Assembly: GCA_002393945.1 (NCBI GenBank)
Contig: DGSO01000011.1
Span: 124,001 to 188,000 of the forward strand
Length of the DNA stretch: 64,000 nt
DNA from: Bacteroidales bacterium UBA4360
GTDB lineage: Bacteria; Bacteroidota; Bacteroidia; Bacteroidales; UBA932
Direction of reading: 5' to 3'
A model generated the notes under the pieces. It was not told the DNA's origin, did not search any database, and saw only the letters and a list, made by a program, of their open reading frames with translations. Positions 7,632-16,416 of this stretch are shown here, in pieces (positions within the stretch are counted from its first letter, which is position 1; the number at the start of each line of letters is the position of its first letter). Both the position numbers and the translations under genes were made by a program.

Positions 7632-8959
7632 TGTTTTTGCACAATCTGACTCTGTTCCTTCCTGCGGCAGTAGCTATATTCTGGGCGGTAGCACTTCTGG
7701 TGCTATCGTTCAGAGTTGATTCTGTAAAGTACACTGTTGCTTTGTTCGGGCTTCTTTCTGTCTTCCTGTTTGCTACGGCGTTCAGATGGAACAGCACTTA
7801 CGAAACGAAAATACTTCTGAGGGCGCTAGTCCTCCTGCAGTTTGCAGGGCCTTGCGTGATACCGCTTGTCTGGTTGTATCTGCGTCAGATAGCAAGGGAC
7901 AACAAGCATCCTCACCTTTCTCTTATCTGGATAGTGCTCCCGGCTGTGCTGGGAACAGCTTCTTTTATACTGTACCAGACAGTAGGAGAAGATGTGCTGG
8001 TCCGGGCCATTGAAAGTATCGAGGCCAACCCGGATGCCGCTTCGCAGTATAAGGGAACCACTGTTTCGCTTTTCATGAAATGGACGATGATAGTATATCC
8101 CATTGTTGTGTTTACAGAGGATATATTCATCATCGTGTTCCTTTTCTTGCTTGCCGTGCGGCGCAGAATGCGTTTCGGCAAGCTTCGCAGTTTCTTCTTC
8201 AGGGGAGAGAGGATAACGACCCTTCAGCTCAACGCTTCGGTCATTATACTGATTTTTGCGCTCTACTATATTACATTATGGCTTCCCAACGACTTGAAGG
8301 AGGCCAATAAGTGGATAGTTGAGATATCCGCAATCTTGACCACAGGCGCCATATTCTTCTTCGGATACGTTTCCCTGTTCAATGCCAAGGAGACTATCAC
8401 CAGGAAGGAAATGCGCAACGGCTTCATCTACAATTACGGCACAGAGACCAAGGGCGAAGTGGTCGAAGACATGCTGGGCAATCTCCTGGACGATGCCGAA
8501 GAGGAAGCCCTCCGCATGGTGCGTGCCCGCCTGGGCGTGCATGACGATGCCGAACCGGACCATCCGGCCATGGCTGCCGAGGCCATCTTTACCACTGTAG
8601 CCGGCTCCTGGGACGAAGACGGGCTCCTGTCCCGCTTCCAGAAACTCATGCAGGAGGAGCAGCTTTTCCTGCAGCCCAGCCTCAGCCTTGGGGACGTTGC
8701 CGAAAAGCTGAACACCAACAAGACCTACGTATCCAAGATGGTGAACAACACCTACAATCTTGGATTCCCGGAACTCCTGAATACCCTGCGCATCGACTAT
8801 GCCCAGCAGTATATCCTGAATCACCGCGGTGCCAAGCAGGAAGAAATCGCCCATGCGTGCGGCTTCCTGAGCGCATCGTCCTTCAACAACATTTTCAAGA
8901 AGCTCACCGGTGTCACTCCCAAAATGTGGCTTGCCGGCTATCTGCAGAAGGAGGGCTGA
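7631..8959 (+). CDS. seven-transmembrane AraC-family regulator
   Basis: The N-terminal half of the 442-residue protein has seven hydrophobic segments (about 5-28, 35-55, 62-85, 95-115, 140-170, 195-220 and 228-250). A cytoplasmic acidic linker and an AraC-type double helix-turn-helix follow at about 335-438 (LSLGDVAEKLNTNKTYVSKMVN, then EEIAHACGFLSASSFNNIFKKLTG). Regulators of this plan occur widely in Bacteroidales and are thought to sense signals at or in the membrane. The start overlaps the fimbrillin-like gene by one base, and the receiver gene begins 6 bases after the stop. No kinase domain is present. Target genes cannot be read from sequence. Confidence 0.85.
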   Translation: MFLHNLTLFLPAAVAIFWAVALLVLSFRVDSVKYTVALFGLLSVFLFATAFRWNSTYETKILLRALVLLQFAGPCVIPLVWLYLRQIARDNKHPHLSLIWIVLPAVLGTASFILYQTVGEDVLVRAIESIEANPDAASQYKGTTVSLFMKWTMIVYPIVVFTEDIFIIVFLFLLAVRRRMRFGKLRSFFFRGERITTLQLNASVIILIFALYYITLWLPNDLKEANKWIVEISAILTTGAIFFFGYVSLFNAKETITRKEMRNGFIYNYGTETKGEVVEDMLGNLLDDAEEEALRMVRARLGVHDDAEPDHPAMAAEAIFTTVAGSWDEDGLLSRFQKLMQEEQLFLQPSLSLGDVAEKLNTNKTYVSKMVNNTYNLGFPELLNTLRIDYAQQYILNHRGAKQEEIAHACGFLSASSFNNIFKKLTGVTPKMWLAGYLQKEG

Positions 8960-8965
8960 TAAGTT

Positions 8966-9349
8966 ATGGATCTTTCCCAATACCGAGTCCTTGTTGTGGA
9001 CGATGTCCCGCTGAACCAGCTCCTTGTAGAGAAGATGCTTTCCAGGTATCACTTTACGGTCCATAAGGCATCCAACGGCCTTGAGGCCATGCGGGAAATC
9101 CTCGTCTTCAAACCGAACATCATACTCCTGGACATCATGATGCCCGTCATGGACGGCTTCGAAGTAATCCGCAAGGTGCGTGAAAACCCCGCCTATGCCG
9201 ATATCAAAATAGTTGTCCTGAGTGCCCTCAACTCCAACGAAGACATCCTCAAGGCCTACAGCCTGGGAGCCCAGGACTTCATCACCAAGCCCATCGTCCT
9301 GGATAAACTCACGAATTCCGTAGCAAAGCAGCTTGGCATACCTCTATAA
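8966..9349 (+). CDS. stand-alone response regulator receiver domain
   Basis: The 127 residues form one CheY-like receiver. The acidic pair is D12-D13, the phospho-acceptor is D56 in LLDIMMP, the switch residue is S86 and the conserved lysine is K108 in the TKP motif. There is no output domain, so it must act through a partner, as a phosphate shuttle or sink or by protein contact. Its TAA overlaps the ATG of the HTCS by one base (TAATG). Stoichiometric coupling to that kinase, or a link between it and the seven-TM AraC protein, is a reasonable inference. Confidence 0.9.
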   Translation: MDLSQYRVLVVDDVPLNQLLVEKMLSRYHFTVHKASNGLEAMREILVFKPNIILLDIMMPVMDGFEVIRKVRENPAYADIKIVVLSALNSNEDILKAYSLGAQDFITKPIVLDKLTNSVAKQLGIPL

Positions 9350-12300
9350 TGAAACGAACGATCCTCCCCATGTTTCTCATTCTGCTGCTCTGTGCCTTCA
9401 CGGCCGGTGCAGCAGAACTCCGTTTTCACACCATGCCGGAAACCGGCTATTACGGCGGTATACACAGTATAGCCAAGGACAGTCTGGGACGCATCTGGTT
9501 CAGCGGTTTCGATGCCGTTTACATGTACAACGGAGATTCCTTCATCCGCATGAACGATTCCATCACCGTCCAGGAGCCGGAGCGCTACTGGAGCATGGGA
9601 TGGCTTGTCACCGATGCCGATAACCGCCTCTACCTTGCCACCAATCACGGCCTTCAGCGCTTTGACTGTGTGCACGGGACCTTCAGGAGGGTGCTGGAGG
9701 GGAATATCGGCAAAATAGAAAAGACTGCGGACGGCGCTGTGTGGATGATAAGAAACGGCCGCCTGTGCGGTCTGGATGGGGAAGAGAAGCCTGTCCCGGA
9801 CGGTTTTGAACCCAATCCGATGACCCTCACCCTCGACTGCACGGGGAATCATGTGTACTTCGGCTCCAACGGCATCCTGTACAGGCTTGCCGATGACGTC
9901 TGGACCCTCTTCGGCAATTTTTCGCCAAGCTCCGTGGTCGATGTCCAGGAAGCCGGAGGCTACGTGTATGTCCTCACCCTTTCGGACGGGCTTCTGCAAT
10001 GCACGGATGAAGGAAAAATCATCAGGCGCTTCACCCTGCCGATAGAAAATGACCGCGCTTCTACCGCCAAGCAGCTATATATGGCGGCAAACGGAAGCGT
10101 GTGGGTCGCAACCCAGTACGGCCTCATGACGGTGAATCCCGAAAAAGGGGAGACAGCCGTTCTCCGCTCCAACCTTCAGTACTCTTTTTCCCTTCCCAAC
10201 AACTCTGTATGGTCGTTTCTTGAGGATTCCGACGGGGGAGTGTGGGTAGGAACATACGGAGGCAAGCTCGCCTTCGCTACAGAGGGAGACAGCGACGTGG
10301 ATTACTTCTTCAAGGCCACTCCCGGAGGCCTCGGCCACCCAATAGTGAGCTGCTTTGAAGAAGATGCCGACGGCAACCTGTGGATAGGCACCGAGGGCGG
10401 CGGAATAACCGTCTGGGACAGGAACAGGGACGCCTTCTACTACTATACCCAGCAGGACGGAAGCGGCCTGAGTTCGAACATGGTCAAAAAACTGTGGAAA
10501 GATGCCGACGGCACCATGTGGGCATCCTTTTTCAACTCCGGAGTGCAGACCTATGACAGGCGTACGAACCGTTTCCGCAAGCTGTCCGTGACGCGCGGTC
10601 CTGACGACGCCCCACTCAGCGTGTATGACTTCCTCCCTGACGGCAACGGCGGCCTCTGGATGTCAGACCCGGACTCCCGTTTCATGCATGCAAAGCTTCC
10701 CACTGGGCAGATATCGCGCCTGGAGAGCCCCAGGCAGGTGGAATCCTTCTTTGACGACGGCAAGGGCCATATCTGGCTGCTTACGCACCACGGGCTCCAG
10801 GTCATTGACAAAACAGGCATGCAGGTGGTCAGGACATATTATCTCGAAGACCAGCCGTATGCCGTAAACAACCTCTGCTGTTACTGCATAACCTCCAGTG
10901 GGGAAATACTCCTGGGAACAAGGGGCGGAGGCCTCAATGTCCTCTCCCCGGACGGCAGCTACGTGAACGTGCCTCTTAACGGGCGTACGGTCTTCGGAAT
11001 CGTGGAAGACCCTTCCACCAGGGACGTATGGCTGAGCACGGATGAGGGGCTTTTCCGCCGCAGGGACGGCCGTATCATGCCCACAACCCTGAATGTGCCC
11101 AGCCACTGCGGCTCCTTCTATGTAAGATCGGCCTTCCTGACCTCCCGCGGCGAGATCCTCTTCGGCGGCACGGACGGATTCATCCTCTTCCGCCCCGGCG
11201 CGCTCCGCTCAAACCTCCACAAGCCGGGCGTATTCTTCACCGGCGTCAGGATTAACGACAAGCCCGTTGCGACAGAAAACTACATAGGCTCTCCCGTGCC
11301 GATGTCCCTGAACCACCGCCAGTCCAACGTGGCCCTGGACTTCTCCTGCGACAACTACCTTTATCAGGAAAACAACCGCTATTCATGCCGGCTGCTGGGC
11401 CTGTCCGGGGATTGGACGACACTTCCTCCGGGACAGAAAACGATGCGCTACTACAACCTGAGGCCCGGGAATTACCGTTTTGAGGTTAAGGCCTGCAACA
11501 ACGACGGTCTCTGGGGAGACAGCGCCGCCGTGATGGAGTGGACCATACATCCCTCTCCCTTCCTGTCCTGGTGGGCCAAGATCATATATGTGCTCCTGTT
11601 TGCTTCTGCAGTATACTTCGTGTGGCGTTATTTCACCAACAAGAAGCTCTATGAGAACGAGCTTGCCATGGAGAAGCTCAAGGAAAAGAACATGCAGGAG
11701 CTGCAGAAGGCCCGCATCAACTTCTTTACCAATATCTCCCACGACCTCAAGACGCCGCTCTCCCTCATAGTAGACCCTCTCAGGCACCTGAAGGAGAGTA
11801 TCCCTGCCGATTCAGAGGCCGGCAAGTATGCCGGGCACATAGAGCGCAACGTAGCCCGCATGCAGCGAATGATAGGACAGCTGCTCACTTTCCGTGAAAT
11901 CGAGAGCAACAAGGTTACCCTCAACCCCGTTGCGGGAGATATAGTCAGCTTCCTCCGCAGCATCCTTTCCCTCTTTGAAATCTATGCCGACCGCAAGAAC
12001 ATCGAAGTGGGCTTTGGTTCCCAGATTGAAAGTTACCCTTGCCTTTTTGACCATGAAGTAATAGAGAAAATATTCACGAATCTCTTCTCTAACGCCGTGA
12101 AATACACTGCTGAAGAGGGTTCCATCATGGTTGGCATCAAGGAAAGCGGCAACGGCCTTGATGTTACGGTTTCGAACACCGGCAGGGAGATTTCCAAGGA
12201 GAACCAGCAGCGCATTTTCGAGGCTTTCAACCGCGGCCGTGACTTCCAGCCGGGCTTCGAGAGCAGTACTGGTCTTGGGCTTGCCATAGTGAAGCAGCTG

Positions 12301-13245
12301 GTCCAGGAAATCGGCGGAGAGGTGAGCGTTTCCTCAGGCAACGCGCAGGTGGTGTTTACGGTGAGGATGCCGCTTCAGAAGGCGGAATCGGCCAAGACGG
12401 ACGACGCCTCGCAGTCCTACGGCTTTGTAATGAAGGAGATGGACGATCTTTACGAAGAACTCCATGTATCTGCCAAGGGTGCGCGCAAGGCCTATACGCT
12501 TGTTGTCATCGATGATGATGCCGAGCTGCGCTCCTACCTGGAAGAGCGCCTGTCGGCCCGATTCAACGTCTATACGGCCTCTGACGGTGCCGAGGGCGTT
12601 GAAAAGGTGGAGAAAGTCCACCCCAACGTTGTAATCACGGACCTCATGATGGAGGATACGGACGGGTTTGAAGTGTGCCGCCGCCTAAGGAGCGATATCA
12701 AGTCCAGCCATATTCCGGTCATCGTGCTCTCCGGCAATGCAGACCTCAAGGTGCAGGCTCTGGAAAGCGGGGCCAACGTTTTCGTGGAAAAGCCCTTCGA
12801 CATGGACTTCCTCTTCTCCCAGGTGGAAGGACTTCTGAGGATGCAGGAGGAGATGCGCGATTTCTATTCCAAAAAGTATGTCGCAGAGCCTTCCAAGGTG
12901 GTTATCTCATCCATGGACGAGGCCCTTCTCCACCGTGCGATGGAGTTCATAGAGAAGAATATGGACAACAATGAGTACGATGTGGACGAGTTCGTCTTCG
13001 ACATGGGCGTGGGAAGGACCATCCTGTATCAGAAGATAAAGGACATCACCGGCATGTCCATAAAGGAGTTCATCCTGGAGATACGTCTCAAGCGCGCCGC
13101 ACAGCTTCTCAAAGAGTCGGATCTTACCATTGCAGAGATATCGGACCGCACCGGTTTTGCCAATCCGAAGTATTTCAGCGTGTGCTTCAAGCGCCGCTAC
13201 GATTTATCTCCATCTGATTTCAAAAGGCAGGAAAATCCCGTTTAG
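9349..13245 (+). CDS. hybrid two-component system (HTCS) sensor-regulator
   Basis: All parts of an HTCS are present in 1298 residues: signal peptide (1-21); periplasmic two-component propeller repeats (about 25-650; GSVWVATQYGLM, GNLWIGTEGGGI and others); a Y_Y_Y domain (about 665-735); one membrane helix (about 740-762); HisKA with H798 in NISHDLKTPLS; an HATPase with an N-box (NLFSNAVKYT) and GLGLAIV; a receiver with D1055-D1057, phospho-acceptor D1098 and K1148; and a C-terminal AraC DNA-binding domain (about 1195-1295). Proteins of this class bind oligosaccharides between the propellers and activate a neighbouring PUL. The PUL beginning 109 bases downstream is the expected target. Confidence 0.95.
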   Translation: MKRTILPMFLILLLCAFTAGAAELRFHTMPETGYYGGIHSIAKDSLGRIWFSGFDAVYMYNGDSFIRMNDSITVQEPERYWSMGWLVTDADNRLYLATNHGLQRFDCVHGTFRRVLEGNIGKIEKTADGAVWMIRNGRLCGLDGEEKPVPDGFEPNPMTLTLDCTGNHVYFGSNGILYRLADDVWTLFGNFSPSSVVDVQEAGGYVYVLTLSDGLLQCTDEGKIIRRFTLPIENDRASTAKQLYMAANGSVWVATQYGLMTVNPEKGETAVLRSNLQYSFSLPNNSVWSFLEDSDGGVWVGTYGGKLAFATEGDSDVDYFFKATPGGLGHPIVSCFEEDADGNLWIGTEGGGITVWDRNRDAFYYYTQQDGSGLSSNMVKKLWKDADGTMWASFFNSGVQTYDRRTNRFRKLSVTRGPDDAPLSVYDFLPDGNGGLWMSDPDSRFMHAKLPTGQISRLESPRQVESFFDDGKGHIWLLTHHGLQVIDKTGMQVVRTYYLEDQPYAVNNLCCYCITSSGEILLGTRGGGLNVLSPDGSYVNVPLNGRTVFGIVEDPSTRDVWLSTDEGLFRRRDGRIMPTTLNVPSHCGSFYVRSAFLTSRGEILFGGTDGFILFRPGALRSNLHKPGVFFTGVRINDKPVATENYIGSPVPMSLNHRQSNVALDFSCDNYLYQENNRYSCRLLGLSGDWTTLPPGQKTMRYYNLRPGNYRFEVKACNNDGLWGDSAAVMEWTIHPSPFLSWWAKIIYVLLFASAVYFVWRYFTNKKLYENELAMEKLKEKNMQELQKARINFFTNISHDLKTPLSLIVDPLRHLKESIPADSEAGKYAGHIERNVARMQRMIGQLLTFREIESNKVTLNPVAGDIVSFLRSILSLFEIYADRKNIEVGFGSQIESYPCLFDHEVIEKIFTNLFSNAVKYTAEEGSIMVGIKESGNGLDVTVSNTGREISKENQQRIFEAFNRGRDFQPGFESSTGLGLAIVKQLVQEIGGEVSVSSGNAQVVFTVRMPLQKAESAKTDDASQSYGFVMKEMDDLYEELHVSAKGARKAYTLVVIDDDAELRSYLEERLSARFNVYTASDGAEGVEKVEKVHPNVVITDLMMEDTDGFEVCRRLRSDIKSSHIPVIVLSGNADLKVQALESGANVFVEKPFDMDFLFSQVEGLLRMQEEMRDFYSKKYVAEPSKVVISSMDEALLHRAMEFIEKNMDNNEYDVDEFVFDMGVGRTILYQKIKDITGMSIKEFILEIRLKRAAQLLKESDLTIAEISDRTGFANPKYFSVCFKRRYDLSPSDFKRQENPV

Positions 13246-13265
13246 AACACGTTGTGGAGGGGGGT

Positions 13266-13290
13266 GTACAAAATGAAACCATTTCCGTAC
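13266..13290. promoter_or_regulatory. imperfect inverted repeat upstream of the PUL, candidate operator
   Basis: GTACAAAATG (13266-13275) faces CATTTCCGTAC (13280-13290), an inverted repeat with one inserted base and two changes. It lies between the HTCS stop and the first PUL gene, where the HTCS AraC domain would be expected to bind. This is inference from position and symmetry; HTCS sites are often direct repeats. Confidence 0.35.
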
Positions 13291-13322
13291 GAATAGGGGA
13301 AGTGGTTTTTTTCTATTATCCA

Positions 13323-13330
13323 TACCTTCG
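13323..13330 (+). promoter_or_regulatory. weak -7 box for the PUL
   Basis: TACCTTCG differs from TAnnTTTG by one base and lies 23 bases before the ATG at 13354. No good -33 TTTG is present, as expected for an activator-dependent PUL promoter. Confidence 0.4.
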
Positions 13331-13353
13331 CAATGTAACACGAGACAAAGCCA

Positions 13354-14862
13354 ATGAAAAGTTACACCGCTATCCCCTTTATCGCAGCTGCCATTGTCAT
13401 GGGAGCTCTATCCTGTACTTCTGGTAATAAAACGTATTATACGCCGGACACGACGACTGTTCTCAGAAATCCTCTCAACGGCTGGGTTATGTACCTGCGC
13501 CGGGACTGGGACGAGAATTTCTGGGAGAGCTTTGGCTATGACTCCATGGAAACGTCTGAAGGCGGCACCGTGAAGGTGAGCGACTATGCAAACACCGCAT
13601 ATGTCCGTACCAGCTGGGCCGCCTTTGAACCGGAAGAAGGAAAGTACGCCTGGAACGACCCTGAATCGCGCCTGAACAAACTGTTCAAAAGCATTCTGGA
13701 CAGGGGAATGAAACTGTCTTTCCGCATAGTTGTGGACGGCCGTGACCAGCGTCAGAACACTCCCGACTATGTTTTTGACGCCGGGGCCGAATATTTCACG
13801 TCCCAGGTTGGAAAGAACACAGTACGGTCTCCCTATCCCGACGATCCCGTATTCCAGGAGAAATACAGCCGTTTCATAGAGGCGCTTGCCCGCGAGTACA
13901 ACGATATCGACAAGGTGGATTTCATCGACGCATACGGCCTTGGCAAATGGGGAGAGGGGCACAGCCTTATATATAAAGACCCCACAAAGAACAGCGAGGT
14001 AATGGCCTGGATAACCGGTCTGTATGCCCGCACCTTTACCGAAATACCCCTTGTAATAAACTACCACCGCCTGCTTGGAGAGCCCTCCAAGGATGGCTGG
14101 GGCCCTGTTTCAAAGGTGTCCGAGGGCCTCATAGAGCAGGCAATCGGCAACGGATACAGCCTCCGTCACGATGCATTCGGCATGACCGGATACTACCAGG
14201 ACTGGGAAAAGGAATTCGCTGCGAAATGGAATTACAAGAGACCTATAATATTTGAAGGCGGCTGGATTACGGCGGCACATCACCGTTACTGGTTAGACCC
14301 TTCCGGCGAATACCGCGAAGGACATTCAGAAGATGTGCGCAAAGGCGAATTCAAAGCCGCCGCAGAGGCTCATGTAAACATGATGGACCTGAGGGTGAAC
14401 GACGAAGTGCGTTCCTGGTTTGGAAAGGAGTTTGACCTTGTGAAGCGTTTCATTTCCGAGGGCGGCTACCGCCTTTATCCAGTATGGGTCAAAGCTCCTT
14501 CCAAAGCCTCAGGAAGCCTTTCCGTAGAGTATGAATGGCAGAATATGGGCTGGGGATACTGCCCTGTGAACATCCCCCAGTGGAACTGGCGCTATACCGT
14601 TGGTTTCGCGCTCCTGGACAGCGAAGGCACCCCTGTTAAGAAGTGGGCTTCCGAAAAGACGGACCTTTCTGCCTGGCTCAAGGGCAATTCATACGATTAT
14701 GCCGATACCTTCTCCCTCGAGGGCGTCGCTCCCGGGCAGTACACGCTGGCAACGGCGCTTGTAGACCGTAAAAAAGAGCTTGAACCCGGCCTTGACGCTG
14801 CCGTAGAGCCCTCTGCAAAGTGCGGTAAATGGATTGTAGTCAGAAAAATAAGCGTGAAATGA
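13354..14862 (+). CDS. DUF4832 putative glycoside hydrolase (copy 1)
   Basis: The 502-residue lipoprotein (ALSC near residue 21) has an N-terminal barrel-like domain (RNPLNGWVMYLRRDW, VKVSDYANTAYVRTSW, SPYPDDPVFQEKY) and a C-terminal beta-sandwich (about 390-500, NMGWGYCPVNIPQWN). The build matches the DUF4874/DUF4832 group, which is not biochemically defined to my knowledge. Two acidic residues recur in all three copies in this window: E201 in KWGEGH and E301 in FEGGW, 100 residues apart, as in clan-A retaining glycosidases. It is the first PUL gene. Glycosidase activity is inferred from this and from context; a non-catalytic binding role is the alternative. Confidence 0.7.
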   Translation: MKSYTAIPFIAAAIVMGALSCTSGNKTYYTPDTTTVLRNPLNGWVMYLRRDWDENFWESFGYDSMETSEGGTVKVSDYANTAYVRTSWAAFEPEEGKYAWNDPESRLNKLFKSILDRGMKLSFRIVVDGRDQRQNTPDYVFDAGAEYFTSQVGKNTVRSPYPDDPVFQEKYSRFIEALAREYNDIDKVDFIDAYGLGKWGEGHSLIYKDPTKNSEVMAWITGLYARTFTEIPLVINYHRLLGEPSKDGWGPVSKVSEGLIEQAIGNGYSLRHDAFGMTGYYQDWEKEFAAKWNYKRPIIFEGGWITAAHHRYWLDPSGEYREGHSEDVRKGEFKAAAEAHVNMMDLRVNDEVRSWFGKEFDLVKRFISEGGYRLYPVWVKAPSKASGSLSVEYEWQNMGWGYCPVNIPQWNWRYTVGFALLDSEGTPVKKWASEKTDLSAWLKGNSYDYADTFSLEGVAPGQYTLATALVDRKKELEPGLDAAVEPSAKCGKWIVVRKISVK

Positions 14863-16397
14863 AAAGACACTTGTACATATTGTCGGCAGTCCTTGCCATC
14901 GTCTCCTGCGGAAAGGAGAACGGAGGCGGGGAGCAGCCCGGCAGCGAAGACGTAAAGACAGAGCAGGTGCGCCTTACCCCGGACCGCACGTCCATCATCA
15001 AGAACCCCCTCACGGGATGGGTCCTTTATGTGGGAAGGCAGTGGAACGACACATTCTGGAGCAGCCAGAACTACGATGCCATGCCCACCTCTGACGGCAC
15101 CACCGTGAAAGTGTCCGATTACGCCACCTGCGCCTATCTCAGGACCAGCTGGAAGAACCTGGAACCCACGGAAGGCAATTATGTATGGAAGGACCCCGCT
15201 TCCAATTTCTCAAAGCTTGTCGCAAGCCTCAGGGCACGCGGCCTCAAGATGTCTTTCCGCGTGGTCGTAGACGGCCGTGACCAGGGACTGAACACCCCTG
15301 AATACGTTTTCAATGCCGGATGCGCCTATTACACGGACGGAACCCACACCACATGGAAATCCCCCTATCCCGACGATCCCGTCTTCCAGGAGAAGTACGC
15401 AAAGTTCATCCGCGCCTTCGGCGAGGAGTTCAACGACCCCGACAAGACCGAATTCGTAGACGGCTACGGCCTTGGTCTATGGGGCGAGGGCCATACCTTG
15501 ATTTATAAGGACAACGCCAACAAGGCCGCTGTCTTCGACTGGATTACGGACCTGTATCTGGAAGCCTTCAGCAGGATTCCCCTGGTGATGAATTATCACA
15601 ACACCATCGGCGATCCGATCAATGACAATAAGCTCAAGGCCGACACCGAAACCCTCCTTGACCGCTGCGTGGAGAAGGGATACAGCCTTAGGAACGACGC
15701 CTTCGGCATGCATACGTACTATACAAAATGGCATCAGGGCTATGCCGCAAAGTGGTTCTACAAGCGCCCCATAGTGATGGAAGGCGGTTTTGTCCTTAAC
15801 ACCCACCGCTACTGGATCTATCCGGAGGACGGCTACCGCGAGGGCCATCCGGAAGACGTCCGCCGCGGAGAATACGAGCAGAGCGGGGAGAGCCACGTCA
15901 ATATGATGGACTTCCGCACCAACGGCGAAATCCAGTCCTGGTTCAAGGATGCCTTCGACCTTGTGAAGAAGTTCAACCAGGAAGGCGGCTACCGCCTGTA
16001 CCCGGACCAGATAACAGTCCCCGTGGAGGCCTTCCATGGTGCCGATGTCTCCATCTCCCACCGCTGGGTGAACCTTGGCTGGGGCTACTGCCCCGTGAAC
16101 ATCCCCCAGTGGAACCAGAAATACAAGGTGGCCTTCGCCCTTCTGGACCGCACCACTGAAGAGCCTGTGAAAGTGTTCGTATGCGAAGATACGGACCTCT
16201 CCCAGTGGCTCCAGGCAAAGCCCACCTCCTACAAGAGCACCATCAAGCTCAGCGGTTTCCCTGCAGGCCGATACACCTGGGCCGTAGGGCTCGTAGACCG
16301 CACCAGGGACAATGCGATAGGGCTCAACATGTCGGTCAAGGAAAGCTTTCTCACCAAGGACGGCTGGGCCAGGATAGCAGATGTGACAATCAAATAA
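14859..16397 (+). CDS. DUF4832 putative glycoside hydrolase (copy 2)
   Basis: The start at 14859 forms an ATGA overlap with copy 1 and gives a proper lipoprotein signal (MKRHLYILSAVLAIVSCGK); the in-frame ATG at 14829 lies inside copy 1. The 512-residue product is close to copy 1 throughout (SFRVVVDGRDQ, SPYPDDPVFQEKYAKFI, GWGYCPVNIPQWN). The conserved glutamates are E210 (LWGEGH) and E308 (MEGGF), 98 apart. Copies 1 and 2 look like a tandem duplication that then diverged, perhaps toward different linkages or acting on successive steps. It is 19 bases upstream of SusC. Confidence 0.7.
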   Translation: MKRHLYILSAVLAIVSCGKENGGGEQPGSEDVKTEQVRLTPDRTSIIKNPLTGWVLYVGRQWNDTFWSSQNYDAMPTSDGTTVKVSDYATCAYLRTSWKNLEPTEGNYVWKDPASNFSKLVASLRARGLKMSFRVVVDGRDQGLNTPEYVFNAGCAYYTDGTHTTWKSPYPDDPVFQEKYAKFIRAFGEEFNDPDKTEFVDGYGLGLWGEGHTLIYKDNANKAAVFDWITDLYLEAFSRIPLVMNYHNTIGDPINDNKLKADTETLLDRCVEKGYSLRNDAFGMHTYYTKWHQGYAAKWFYKRPIVMEGGFVLNTHRYWIYPEDGYREGHPEDVRRGEYEQSGESHVNMMDFRTNGEIQSWFKDAFDLVKKFNQEGGYRLYPDQITVPVEAFHGADVSISHRWVNLGWGYCPVNIPQWNQKYKVAFALLDRTTEEPVKVFVCEDTDLSQWLQAKPTSYKSTIKLSGFPAGRYTWAVGLVDRTRDNAIGLNMSVKESFLTKDGWARIADVTIK

Positions 16398-16416
16398 CCA
16401 AAATAACAGATTCTTT

